In this document: piece after piece, positions 1 through 7,938 of the stretch
How positions within the stretch are numbered: position 1 is the stretch's first letter
How the letters are laid out: each line of letters opens with the position of its first letter
Source: Rhodospirillales bacterium
GTDB lineage: Bacteria > Pseudomonadota > Alphaproteobacteria > Rhodospirillales_A > JACZKS01
DNA length: 43,182 nucleotides
Direction of reading: 5' to 3'
Assembly: GCA_018648445.1 (NCBI GenBank)
Contig: JABGRG010000004.1
Location: 40,770-83,951 of the forward strand
Notes under the pieces: generated by a model
What the model was told of the DNA's origin: nothing
The model's input: the letters and a program-made list of their open reading frames with translations, nothing else
The model's database searches: none
Position numbers and translations under genes: made by a program

Positions 1-477
1 CAGCCGGTCACCGGCGGGCGCGGGCCATTCGCCGTAGGAATCGCGCGCCACCATTACCTGGCCGACGATTTCGGCGGCGCTCAGATTGCGCACAAACAAC
101 TGGGTGCCGGTGTGGCAGAACTTGCACGTCAGCGTGCAGCCCACCTGCGAAGAGACACACAAAGCGCCGCGATCGTCTTCGGGGATGAACACGCACTCGG
201 CCTCATGGCCTTCGGCGAACTTGAGCAGCCATTTGCGCGACTTGTCCTCGCTGCGCAGCTCGGTGGTGACGCCGGGCCGTTCCAGCGAACAACGTTCGGC
301 CAGCCGCGCCCTGAAATCCTTGGCCAGGGTCGTCATGCGCGAGAAATCGGTTTCGCCGCGGTAATAGATCCAGTGCCACAGCTGCTTGGCGCGAAAGGGC
401 TTTTCTCCCATTTCCGTCAAAAAGGCGGCCAGTTCGTCGCGCGAAAGCCCGATCAGGTTGGTTCGTTCGTCACTCAT
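1..477 (-). CDS. rlmN: RlmN, 23S rRNA (adenine-2503 C2)/tRNA methyltransferase, N-terminal part
   Basis: This is the first 159 codons of a radical-SAM RNA methyltransferase; the rest lies beyond the left edge of the window. RlmN methylates C2 of adenine 2503 in 23S rRNA and of adenine 37 in some tRNAs. Reading from the ATG at 477, the N-terminal helical domain contains the family-typical 'GEKPFRAKQLWHWIYYRG' stretch. It is followed by the 'CVSSQVGC' segment and the radical-SAM cluster motif CTLTCKFC, whose three cysteines hold the 4Fe-4S cluster. The frame is open to base 1. The start is supported by the N-terminal sequence 'MSDERTNLIGLSRDEL', which is a typical RlmN opening. It is transcribed away from the aminotransferase that starts at 753. 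Identification is confident; only the truncation by the window edge limits it. Confidence 0.95.
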   Translation of the reverse strand, partial: MSDERTNLIGLSRDELAAFLTEMGEKPFRAKQLWHWIYYRGETDFSRMTTLAKDFRARLAERCSLERPGVTTELRSEDKSRKWLLKFAEGHEAECVFIPEDDRGALCVSSQVGCTLTCKFCHTGTQLFVRNLSAAEIVGQVMVARDSYGEWPAPAGDRL

Positions 478-641
478 GAGGGGAGAGATAGAGCGATTCG
501 TACGCCTACGCCAATCAAATCGACGTATTTCGGAAGGAACCCGGCAGCCGGATCGTCGGCACGGAGGATATCGGGATAGGTTCCGGCAGAGAGGGGCCGG
601 CGCATGTCCGGTCTTCGAAAAATACCATCGGTCTGGCGTCA

Positions 642-659
642 AAATAGGACAGTCTATTT
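642..659. promoter_or_regulatory. Short perfect dyad, possible operator between rlmN and the aminotransferase
   Basis: AAATAG and CTATTT form a perfect 6-bp inverted repeat around a 6-base centre, in an AT-rich patch about 95 bases before the likely aminotransferase start. The size and spacing would suit a dimeric repressor, but no regulator gene is adjacent and a chance dyad of this size is possible. Confidence 0.3.
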
Positions 660-752
660 GTTAGTGTGCCGCCAATGGAATACAACTTCAAGCTCACGCG
701 CGACCCGATAAATTCCCGCTTGATGCCAAACGCCGAGAGCAAAGGACAGCCC

Positions 753-1910
753 ATGAGCAGTATCCTCAATTGCACGGGCCACAAGACAACACTGCCCAAC
801 GTCGTTGATAGCGATGGGGCCTATCTGTTTGACGACAAGGGAAAACGCTATCTTGATTTGGAATCCGGCGTTTGGTGTACGCCTTTGGGTCATAAGAACG
901 TCAGGGTCAATGCCGCTATCGCACGGCAGGCGAATACGATTGCTCATTCCGGTTTCTGCTTTTCGAACGATACCGTCGAAAAGGCCGCTCGATCGGTCCT
1001 CTCGATTACCGAACTGAAGGACGGCAAATGCGTGTTCTTGACTTCGGGAAGCGAGGTCAATGAACTTGCCCTGCAAATTTGCAGGCATATTTCGGAAAAA
1101 CCGATAAACCTGTGCCTGCACGACGCCTATTTCGGTTCTTACGGCTCGGTTAAAGACCGGGAGAGAGGCTGGTATCCGTTTGATTGGCGTGAATGTGCGG
1201 ACTGCCCAAACAGCGAAAAATGCCAAAGCGAATGCCCGAAATTGAAAGGCATCCCGGACGGCATCTCGGTGTTCGCTTTTGAACCGGGTAGCGCATCCGG
1301 CTTTGTGCGGTTTCCCCCGGCATCTCTGATACGGAACATTGTCAAAATTGTCCGGACCCAAGGAGGGAAGATTCTCGTCAATGATGTGACGACCGGAATG
1401 GGTCGGACCGGAAAGTGGTTTGGTTTCAACCACTACAATATCGAACCCGACATGGTGGCCATCGGGAAAGGCCTCGGCAACGGCTACCCGGTCAGTGCAT
1501 TGGCTGTAAATCGCGAGACGGCGGGCCAGTTGGAAGACGGCACTTTCAAATACATGCAATCCCACCAAAACGACCCGTTGGGCGCGGCCGTTGCCTGTGA
1601 GGTTATTAAGGTGCTGACGGATGAAAAGCTGGTGTCCAAAGCCGCAATATTGGGCGACAGTTTTCTCGAAATGCTGCAAGTACTTACCAACAGCACCCAC
1701 ATCGCGGAAGTGCGTGGCCGCGGACTAATGTTTGCGGTTGAGTTCACCGAAAAGGCGGTTGGCGACAGGATTTGCGACCGGCTTTTGGAAAAAGGCTATA
1801 TCGTTTGCAACAGGGGAGGAATGTTCCGGATAGATCCCCCGTTGGTGATAGAGGAGATGGATTTTCGCGGATTTGTCTCAGCGTTCGGGGACCTGTTGGC
1901 CGAGGAATAA
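753..1910 (+). CDS. Class III (PLP-dependent) aminotransferase with a four-cysteine insert
   Basis: The product (385 aa from the ATG at 753) has the fold-type I, class III aminotransferase layout: a glycine/serine phosphate-binding segment 'TSGSEVN' near residue 97, the 'GMGRTG' segment near 215, and the Schiff-base lysine in 'AIGKGLGNGYPVSA' (Lys239). Substrate cannot be read from sequence. Two features are odd. Residues 148-161 hold four cysteines (C-x2-C-x5-C-x3-C) in a short hydrophilic insert, resembling a metal-binding knuckle. The usual 'DEVQTG' aspartate that contacts the PLP ring nitrogen appears as Asn210-Asp211 ('NDVTTG'). The start at 753 is preferred because AAGGA sits 6 bases upstream; in-frame GTG at 666 and ATG at 675 would add 29 or 26 residues without a clear ribosome site. 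The gene stands alone and looks less GC-rich than its neighbours, which may indicate acquisition. Confidence 0.85.
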   Translation: MSSILNCTGHKTTLPNVVDSDGAYLFDDKGKRYLDLESGVWCTPLGHKNVRVNAAIARQANTIAHSGFCFSNDTVEKAARSVLSITELKDGKCVFLTSGSEVNELALQICRHISEKPINLCLHDAYFGSYGSVKDRERGWYPFDWRECADCPNSEKCQSECPKLKGIPDGISVFAFEPGSASGFVRFPPASLIRNIVKIVRTQGGKILVNDVTTGMGRTGKWFGFNHYNIEPDMVAIGKGLGNGYPVSALAVNRETAGQLEDGTFKYMQSHQNDPLGAAVACEVIKVLTDEKLVSKAAILGDSFLEMLQVLTNSTHIAEVRGRGLMFAVEFTEKAVGDRICDRLLEKGYIVCNRGGMFRIDPPLVIEEMDFRGFVSAFGDLLAEE

Positions 1911-2331
1911 GATCGTGGAAGTCGGGAGCGGTCCGGTCGGGCTGCCATCCGGGAGCAGGCCTCGGGAGCGGGTGAAAAAGACGGCCGAACCGCGTGAGAA
2001 ATGGTTTTCTCGGGGGGGAATCGCGATCCGGCCGCAGGCTTTCACAGGGAGAAGAATGCAAAACAGAGAGAGATGCTCCTGACGACGGGCATATAAAAAT
2101 TCTGTTCTAATTCCATTCAACCCGGTCAAGTATTTCGCAAGCCGCGTGCCAAACGCGTGATTCCCAGTTTTCCGCCGTTTTTGACGGTATCTCTAAACGG
2201 GCGAGCGGCGCCGAACGGCAATTATTCGTAGAATGCAAAGCGTATTGCGATGCCATCGCATTTGTAGAACAAAGGGCGCTCAATTCCCGAAAGGGGATGC
2301 CGCCTTATCTCGCATACCGGCGCGCTACCCG
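1911..2331. other. Gene-poor gap between the aminotransferase and the sensor kinase
   Basis: These 421 bases carry no convincing gene on either strand. The two genes converge here. Visible structure is limited to a small hairpin around GAGAAA/TTTCTC near 1999-2014, an AT-rich stretch near 2090-2120, and a short GCGAT/ATCGC dyad near 2246-2258. None has a following T-run that would make a clear terminator. It may be the remains of flanking sequence brought in with the aminotransferase, but this is a guess. Confidence 0.4.
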
Positions 2332-5300
2332 TTACGCCGCTGTATTTCTTGCCGCGATTGTCGATCTAATGATGTTCAAAAGTTCGTCGTTCGAAGTCTG
2401 TGTCTTGATCAACGCCACCTCGATGCTCTTTGCCGTATCGCGTGAAATGTCCTTTGCCGAGAAGACAATTACCGGGGTCGATGGGCGGTCGGGCCTATTG
2501 AGAAACGGCAGAAGAGTTTCACCTTTTCCATCCGGCAGCATTAGATCAAGAATGACAAGGTCGAAGGGATTGGCCTCCATCAGCGCTCTGGCCTCCCTCA
2601 AGGTTTTGGCTGCCGTCACCGTGCCCATTTCATCGACAAGAACCGAGACAATACGGAGCACATTTTCGTCATCTTCCACATGAAGGATGCGGGGTTTGGT
2701 GTCTCCAAGGTGTCTCAACGCGTTGCTTAGCCGCGTGACAAGAACCTTCTGATCAATGGGCTTTTCAATCCAGTCAATGACCCCGATGGCGTCGCCGTTC
2801 AGCTCCTGCTTTCCATCGCTGGCGGTGGCCGAAACGACGATGACCGGAAGGTTATGGGTCCCGGGGTTTTTCCTGAGTTCCTGTATCAGGGATATTCCAT
2901 CCTGATCGGGGAGCCCCAGATCAAGGGTCATGGCGTCGAAACGACCCGTTTCGAGCATCCGCTTTGCCTGTTCGGAGGTTCTCGCAATGGCGGTCTGGAA
3001 TCCCGCTTGCGCGAGCATCCCTTCCAGAATAGCTGCAACATCGATTTCGTCTTCGCAAATCAGGATTCGGTTGCCGTTTCCGCCTGCTTCCAAGGGTCTC
3101 GCTTCGCCTTGTTCCGCAAGCTCCGGAAGATTGACGAAAAAAGTCGATCCCTTGCCTGTCTCCGTTTCAAAACTCATGCTCCCGGCGTGCTTGTCGACAA
3201 TAGCCCTGGTGATGCTGAGGCCCAGCCCGGTGCCGCCGACTTTGCGGGTGTCGGAAGAGTCTGCCTGGGAGAATTTTTCGAAAATATTGGCGCGGAATTC
3301 TTCGGGAATGCCAGGACCCTTGTCTTGGACGCCAATGCGGACGGCGCCTTTATGGCGGACGACGGACAAACAGATATCTTCCCCTTGCGGAGAAAATTTG
3401 GCGGCGTTGGACATCAGGTTGGACAGAACCTGCATCAGGCGATCCCTGTCTCCCACCACCAATGCCTGTTCATCTGCGCTTGCGCGCACAAAGGCAACGC
3501 CTTGTTCATCGCCATAGCCCTTGTTGGCCTCAATCGCTTCATCGACAAGGGTCAGGACTTCGACGGGTTTCATGTGAAAACTCATTTTACCGGCCTCGAT
3601 TTTCTCCATATCGAGGATGTCGTTGATGAGCAGCACCAAGCGGTCCGAGTTGTTGTAGGCGATGTTCAGCATTGACTTGAGCTCGTCGGGAAGTTCGCCG
3701 GCGGCTCCGGATTTAATCAGGCCGATTGATCCTTTGATGGATGTCAGCGGCGTACGAAGTTCGTGACTGACCGTCGAGATGAATTCCGCCTTGGCGCGGT
3801 CGACCCTCCTGCGTTCCGTGATGTCGCGGACAATGGCCACGAAGCGTGGCTCTTCATCCGTTGGGGCTACGAACTGCAGGAAAATCTCGACCGGAATTTG
3901 TGTCCCGTCCTTGTTTTCGTGAAGGGTTTCAAATGTGGTCGAATGCTGTGGCCCGTCAATCAGGGATTGGACCATATTGCGGAATTCTTCCTCATTATAT
4001 TCGGGTTTGATTTGGAAAGGCGCCATCTCGAACAGTTCGCTTTCCGAGTACCCCACCTGTTCTATGGCTCCGTGGTTGACGTAGAAAAATTTCAGGGTGT
4101 CGGGCCGGAACATGAAAATGCAATCCTGGGTCCTGTCCAGGGTCGTCTTGAATTGATCGATTTCATCCTCAGCCTTTTTTCGTTTGCTGATGTCCGAATT
4201 CGTTCCCGACATGCGGAGCGGTTTGCCATCGTCAGTCCACTCCACCACCTTGCCGCGGTCCAGCACCCAGACCCACGAGCCATCTTTGTGACGCCTACGG
4301 GTTTCACATTCATAGCGATTCAACTCTCCTGAAAAGTGTCTCTCAAGTTGTTCAAGAGAGAGCTTCAGATCATCAGGATGGCAGGCGTTTCTCCAGGTAT
4401 CGGCGTCAATGGGTTCAAGTTCGTTCAGCGTATAGCCGATAATTCCAGCCCACCGTTCATTGAAGCTGATCTCATCGGTCTGAATATTCCACTCCCAGGT
4501 GCCGATGTTCGTGCTCCAGATAATGTCCGATAAGCGTTGTTCCTTTTCCTCGGTTTCCTTTTGGGCTTGCGCCAAACTTTCCAGGCTCGAGTTGACCGTT
4601 CGGACCATGCTGTTGAAGGCCTTCACCAGCTGGCCCATTTCGTCTCCGGACGATACCTCAACATCCGCAACGTTCTCTCCGGCCGCCAATTTTTGAGTAT
4701 TCCCTGTCAGTCTGATGACGGGGGTTACCAATTTTCGTTGGGCCACCAGGGCGATGACGATGATGAGAAAAAGTAGCCCCACCGCTTCCCAGATGAACAG
4801 CATCCTCATGGAAGCCTGCTCAGCCGCGAAATGGGTCTTGCGTAATTCCAGAAGCCGCTCCTCTTCTCCCTTGAACACCTGGAGGTTGGTGCGAATGGCG
4901 TCCATTTTCTTCTTGCCCTCGTCACTATTGACGATGGCCAGGGCCTCGCTCCGCTTGTTCTTTTTAGCCAACAGAATGGTATTGCCCAGCTCGTCGAGCT
5001 TACCGGCCATATCTTTTTCAATGGCATCCAGACGCGATTGCTGAATGGAATTGTCGCGGGTCAGAATTCTTAGCGAACGAAATTTGGACCGGGCTTTGTC
5101 GATACCGAGATGATAGGGCTCCAGGTATTCCGGCTGGCCGGTAAGCAGAAAACCGCGCTGGCCCGTTTCCGCATCCCGCAAATGCCCCAAAAAGGACTCG
5201 CTTTCCGTAATGACCTGGTGGGTATGCCAGATCGAAGCCTGTTGCTCGGCGGCGTTCTTTTCCGCCATCCAAAGAAAGCCGAAATTGCTGATGCTGATGA

Positions 5301-5352
5301 GAGCCAGCAGCCCAAATGAAAAAACCAGCTTTCCTCGAAGGCCAAATTTCAT
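2332..5352 (-). CDS. Hybrid sensor histidine kinase: CHASE3-HAMP-PAS-PAS-HisKA-HATPase-REC-REC
   Basis: This 1006-aa inner-membrane kinase has a first membrane helix (residues 8-29), a periplasmic helical CHASE3-type sensor (about 35-180, with 'DAETGQRGFLLTG') and a second helix (about 185-205). A HAMP linker (205-258) and two PAS/PAC modules (about 270-395 and 402-515) follow. The HisKA phospho-acceptor is His530 in 'SHELRTPL'. The ATPase domain has 'NAAKFS', 'DKGPGI' and 'GGTGLGL' boxes. Two receivers come last, with Asp811 and Asp936 as phosphorylation sites. No HPt domain is present, so phosphate relay would need a separate HPt protein. The start at 5352 is chosen over an in-frame upstream start at 5397 because AAGGA precedes it and the protein then opens directly into the membrane helix. 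It stands alone, so the stimulus and target are unknown. Confidence 0.93.
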   Translation of the reverse strand: MKFGLRGKLVFSFGLLALISISNFGFLWMAEKNAAEQQASIWHTHQVITESESFLGHLRDAETGQRGFLLTGQPEYLEPYHLGIDKARSKFRSLRILTRDNSIQQSRLDAIEKDMAGKLDELGNTILLAKKNKRSEALAIVNSDEGKKKMDAIRTNLQVFKGEEERLLELRKTHFAAEQASMRMLFIWEAVGLLFLIIVIALVAQRKLVTPVIRLTGNTQKLAAGENVADVEVSSGDEMGQLVKAFNSMVRTVNSSLESLAQAQKETEEKEQRLSDIIWSTNIGTWEWNIQTDEISFNERWAGIIGYTLNELEPIDADTWRNACHPDDLKLSLEQLERHFSGELNRYECETRRRHKDGSWVWVLDRGKVVEWTDDGKPLRMSGTNSDISKRKKAEDEIDQFKTTLDRTQDCIFMFRPDTLKFFYVNHGAIEQVGYSESELFEMAPFQIKPEYNEEEFRNMVQSLIDGPQHSTTFETLHENKDGTQIPVEIFLQFVAPTDEEPRFVAIVRDITERRRVDRAKAEFISTVSHELRTPLTSIKGSIGLIKSGAAGELPDELKSMLNIAYNNSDRLVLLINDILDMEKIEAGKMSFHMKPVEVLTLVDEAIEANKGYGDEQGVAFVRASADEQALVVGDRDRLMQVLSNLMSNAAKFSPQGEDICLSVVRHKGAVRIGVQDKGPGIPEEFRANIFEKFSQADSSDTRKVGGTGLGLSITRAIVDKHAGSMSFETETGKGSTFFVNLPELAEQGEARPLEAGGNGNRILICEDEIDVAAILEGMLAQAGFQTAIARTSEQAKRMLETGRFDAMTLDLGLPDQDGISLIQELRKNPGTHNLPVIVVSATASDGKQELNGDAIGVIDWIEKPIDQKVLVTRLSNALRHLGDTKPRILHVEDDENVLRIVSVLVDEMGTVTAAKTLREARALMEANPFDLVILDLMLPDGKGETLLPFLNRPDRPSTPVIVFSAKDISRDTAKSIEVALIKTQTSNDELLNIIRSTIAARNTAA

Positions 5353-5475
5353 GGGCGAAATTTCCTTAGCACAAAGGTAACGGTTGCAGCGGGCCAAGAA
5401 CCTTCAAATATATCACCCCATTCCCGCCGGACGCCGAAATTTCTTCTCCGCGAAACGCCGGATTTTTTGGCCGCG

Positions 5476-5994
5476 CTACTTAATTCCGCACGCCTTTGCG
5501 GCGGCTTTGAGGGCTGCCGTAAATCCCTTCAGGGAGTAGGTGTCGGTGGTCAGGGTGCCTCTGGTTGAAGTTCCTTCGACGATCATGGTTCCGCCGCCGC
5601 GCATGGCGGCGATGACGGCCTGGTCGGTCTCCGCGTCATGGGTCCAGGCGTAACCGCCGTCGGTGAACAACTTGAAGGGTTTGCCGCTGTCGATGCGGGC
5701 CAGTGCGTCCGAGCCTTTTTTGTACGTGTATCCGGCGCGGATACTGACCTCGCCGTTCTTATTTTCCTTGGGGCGAAGGGTGATCATCGCGTAGGCGTCA
5801 CCGCGTTCTGTGTATTTGCCTTCGGATTTCTCCGGCAGGCTGGCGATATAACAAAGGGGCTTGCCGTTTTCCGTGTCGGAAAAGGCATTCCACGCGCCGA
5901 AGGTCTCGATGAAAGTCTCCTGGGCCTGCCCCACGCTTACGCCAAGTGCCAAAAGAAAAGCGACGGCGGCAATCAATTTCATGACTGTTTTCAT
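5476..5994 (-). CDS. Invasion-associated locus B (IalB) family secreted protein
   Basis: The 172-aa product begins with a signal peptide (hydrophobic core about residues 5-18, likely cleavage after 'GQAQ' at 24). It then shows the IalB pattern: an N-terminal 'GAWNAFSD' segment, 'LCYIAS' with Cys48, a long beta-rich middle, and the C-terminal 'YSLKGFTAALKAAAKAC' ending with a second cysteine (Cys169). The two cysteines could form a periplasmic disulphide. IalB-family proteins are common in alphaproteobacteria. Only in Bartonella has one been tied to host-cell entry, so no pathogenic role should be read into this copy. The start is uncertain: ATG codons at 6039 (with GGAAAG upstream), 5994 and 5982 are all in frame, and 5994 gives the most compact signal peptide. 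The gene lies just downstream of a palindromic element. Confidence 0.82.
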   Translation of the reverse strand: MKTVMKLIAAVAFLLALGVSVGQAQETFIETFGAWNAFSDTENGKPLCYIASLPEKSEGKYTERGDAYAMITLRPKENKNGEVSIRAGYTYKKGSDALARIDSGKPFKLFTDGGYAWTHDAETDQAVIAAMRGGGTMIVEGTSTRGTLTTDTYSLKGFTAALKAAAKACGIK

Positions 5995-6043
5995 GGCCTC
6001 ATAGATAGCCGTGACGGGCCCGCTTGCCAAGTCTTTCATCAGG

Positions 6044-6302
6044 GCGCTTTCCGACCATACGCGGCTATTCTGACCGAGGCCATTTGCACCTGGGATAGGA
6101 GTGCTTTGCAGAGCGTAGCGGTACTACGGTCAAAATGCACGACGACGCCCAGGTGCAAATGGCCCGGCCCGAAGGGTGGTCCGTGGCCGCCGCCCGCGTC
6201 GTTGCACGGCTTGCCCGATGCGCAAGCATCGCGCCGCACCGCGCGCCTAGCGGATCTGTCCACCACGGGCCATCAGAATGACCGCGTATGGTCGGAAAGC
6301 GC
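6044..6302. repeat. Nested palindromic intergenic element
   Basis: The gap between the IalB-like gene and the TrmH-like gene is filled by two nested inverted repeats. The outer arms are an exact 21-base match (6044-6064 with the reverse complement of 6282-6302), which continues imperfectly to about 6073/6273 with a shared ATTCTGA. The inner arms are an exact 17-base match, GGCCATTTGCACCTGGG at 6078-6094 and its reverse complement at 6148-6164. A further small GATGC/GCATC hairpin lies near 6220. The outer right arm ends one base before the TrmH-like stop codon. The arrangement looks like a palindromic interspersed element or MITE; no target-site duplication is evident and no transposase is nearby. 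Confidence 0.75.
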
Positions 6303-6303
6303 T

Positions 6304-6876
6304 CTAAATATCGGGGACGTCCTCGGGCGGCGATGTGCGGAACTTTTTCCACTTGTTGCGGATTTTCGGGCCGCCGAAGACCGTTTCGGGCAGGGCTTCG
6401 GTGGGGCCGCCGGGCATGACCGGGCGATCCGGGAAACGGCCTAGCGAAATTAGCCGGTCGTACATGATGATGGCGGCGGCCACGCCCACGTTGACGCAGA
6501 ACTTCATGGGGATTTTAACCACGAACTCGCACCGTTCGGTCATTCCGGCGGACAGCGATCCCCGTTCGGGGCCCAGAATGTAAGCGGCCTGCCGCGGGTG
6601 GCGAAAGCTGGGTAACTCCACGGCGTCGGGCGTCAATTCGACACCGACCAGCGAACAATCCTTGGGCAGGACCATCGCATCCATATCTGGGAATCCGTAA
6701 AACGGCAGGCTGGCGGGCGCGTTGGAGGTGTCGGCCAGCCGTCCCTTGTCCTCGGCGTACATGGCTGCCACGGTAAACACGAAACTGCCGCCGAACGCAT
6801 GGGTCGTGCGGAAGATGCTGCCCACGTTCATGGGCTTGCTGATACGTTCAATGCCAACGCCGAAATAACCGCGCAA
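6304..6876 (-). CDS. TrmH/SpoU-family RNA 2'-O-ribose methyltransferase
   Basis: The 190-aa protein is a SPOUT-class methyltransferase, expected to 2'-O-methylate a ribose in tRNA or rRNA. It opens with 'RGYFGVGIERISKPMNVGSIFRTTHAFG' (SPOUT motif 1, including the Asn-Val-Gly and Arg-Thr residues). It later shows 'YILGPERGSLS' (motif 2, SAM-binding knot) and 'KIPMKFCVNVGVAAAIIMYDRL' (motif 3). The target RNA position is not evident. The reading frame stays open far upstream, antisense to the next gene, so the start must be chosen. A TTG at 6876, ten bases after AGGAG, gives the expected family N-terminus (Met-Arg-Gly-Tyr-Phe-Gly). A second TTG at 6885 is too close to the ribosome site. It is divergent from the MDR gene at 6955. 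Confidence 0.87.
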   Translation of the reverse strand: MRGYFGVGIERISKPMNVGSIFRTTHAFGGSFVFTVAAMYAEDKGRLADTSNAPASLPFYGFPDMDAMVLPKDCSLVGVELTPDAVELPSFRHPRQAAYILGPERGSLSAGMTERCEFVVKIPMKFCVNVGVAAAIIMYDRLISLGRFPDRPVMPGGPTEALPETVFGGPKIRNKWKKFRTSPPEDVPDI

Positions 6877-6954
6877 CGCTCGCAATCTCCTGATCTTCTG
6901 GTGTAGGGTCCGTTTGTTGCGCCAAAACGCCTGAATAATCAAGGAGATTGCCTC

Positions 6955-7935
6955 GTGCGAGCCGTCATTTGTCGCGATTGGGGAACGCCCGCCGATCTGG
7001 AAGTCGCTGAAATCGCCCCGCCCAACATGCGCCCGCGCGGTGTGCGCATCCGCGTTGCGGCCGCCGGAATTAACTTCGCCGATACGGTGATGATCCAGGG
7101 CCGCTATCAGGGAAGGCCGCCGTTGCCGTGCTGTCCGGGTCTGGAAGTCGCGGGCGAGGTGATCGAAGTGGCCGACGGCGTGATGCGTTGCAAGGTGGGC
7201 GATCGCGTTCTGGCGGCCGTCGATTACGGCGGGTATGCCGAGGAAGCGATCGCCGAGGAAGCCTACGTCTGGCAAATCCCGGACGGCATGGACATGGTCA
7301 ACGCCGCCGGGTTTGCCATCGTTTACGGAACCTCGCATTTGGCCCTGACCGACCGCTCGAACCTGAAGGCGGGGGAAACGCTGGTGGTTCACGGTGCGGC
7401 GGGCGGTGTCGGCCTGACGGCGGTGGAAATCGGCAAGAAAATCGGCGCCACGGTGATCGCCACGGCGGGAAGCTCGGAAAAACTGGAGATCGCCGCAGGG
7501 CACGGCGCCGATCATCTGATCAATTACTCGGATGAAGACGTGCGTGAACGCGTCAAGGAACTTACCGGCGGGCGCGGTGCGGACGTTGTGTATGATCCCG
7601 TGGGCGGAAGCGCTTTCGACGCTTCGTTGCGTTCCATCGCCTGGAACGGGCGCATCGTCATTATCGGCTTTGCCAGCGGCACGGTGCCGCAGGTACCGGC
7701 CAATATTCTGTTGGTCAAGCACGTCGGTGTTCTGGGTTTTTACTGGGGATCGTATAAGGACCACTGTCCCGAAATGATTACGTCCTCTATTGACGAAATG
7801 CTGGGCTGGTATGCGGACGGGGCCATCAAGCCAAGGGTCTCCATGACCTACGATCTGGCCGACGCAGCCCAGGCCATGGGAGCGCTGCTGGCGCGAAAAT
7901 CCACCGGAAAAATCGTCCTGACCATGGGAGCGTAA
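6955..7935 (+). CDS. NADPH:quinone oxidoreductase-like zinc-independent MDR enzyme
   Basis: The 326-aa protein is a medium-chain dehydrogenase/reductase of the quinone-oxidoreductase branch, a cytosolic NAD(P)H-dependent enzyme. It has the N-terminal GroES-like domain ('AAAGINFADTVMIQGRYQGRPPLP', about residues 36-60, and 'PGLEVAGEV') and the Rossmann nucleotide-binding motif 'HGAAGGVG' near residue 145. The catalytic and structural zinc ligands of alcohol dehydrogenases are absent, consistent with quinone or enone reduction. The GTG start at 6955 has AAGGAG eight bases upstream. A 3-base gap separates it from the SAM methyltransferase downstream, so the two are probably co-transcribed. The exact substrate cannot be inferred. 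Confidence 0.9.
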   Translation: MRAVICRDWGTPADLEVAEIAPPNMRPRGVRIRVAAAGINFADTVMIQGRYQGRPPLPCCPGLEVAGEVIEVADGVMRCKVGDRVLAAVDYGGYAEEAIAEEAYVWQIPDGMDMVNAAGFAIVYGTSHLALTDRSNLKAGETLVVHGAAGGVGLTAVEIGKKIGATVIATAGSSEKLEIAAGHGADHLINYSDEDVRERVKELTGGRGADVVYDPVGGSAFDASLRSIAWNGRIVIIGFASGTVPQVPANILLVKHVGVLGFYWGSYKDHCPEMITSSIDEMLGWYADGAIKPRVSMTYDLADAAQAMGALLARKSTGKIVLTMGA

Positions 7936-7938
7936 GGT

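Noticed and set aside
654..1700. A 348-codon reverse frame opposite the aminotransferase
   Set aside because: It shows no domain pattern, while the forward frame has the complete class III aminotransferase motifs.
1911..2331. Possible small genes in the gap between the aminotransferase and the kinase
   Set aside because: The short frames present lack ribosome sites and coherent protein patterns.
5476..5994. IalB-like gene read as a virulence factor
   Set aside because: Only family membership is visible. IalB-family proteins are widespread in non-pathogenic alphaproteobacteria.
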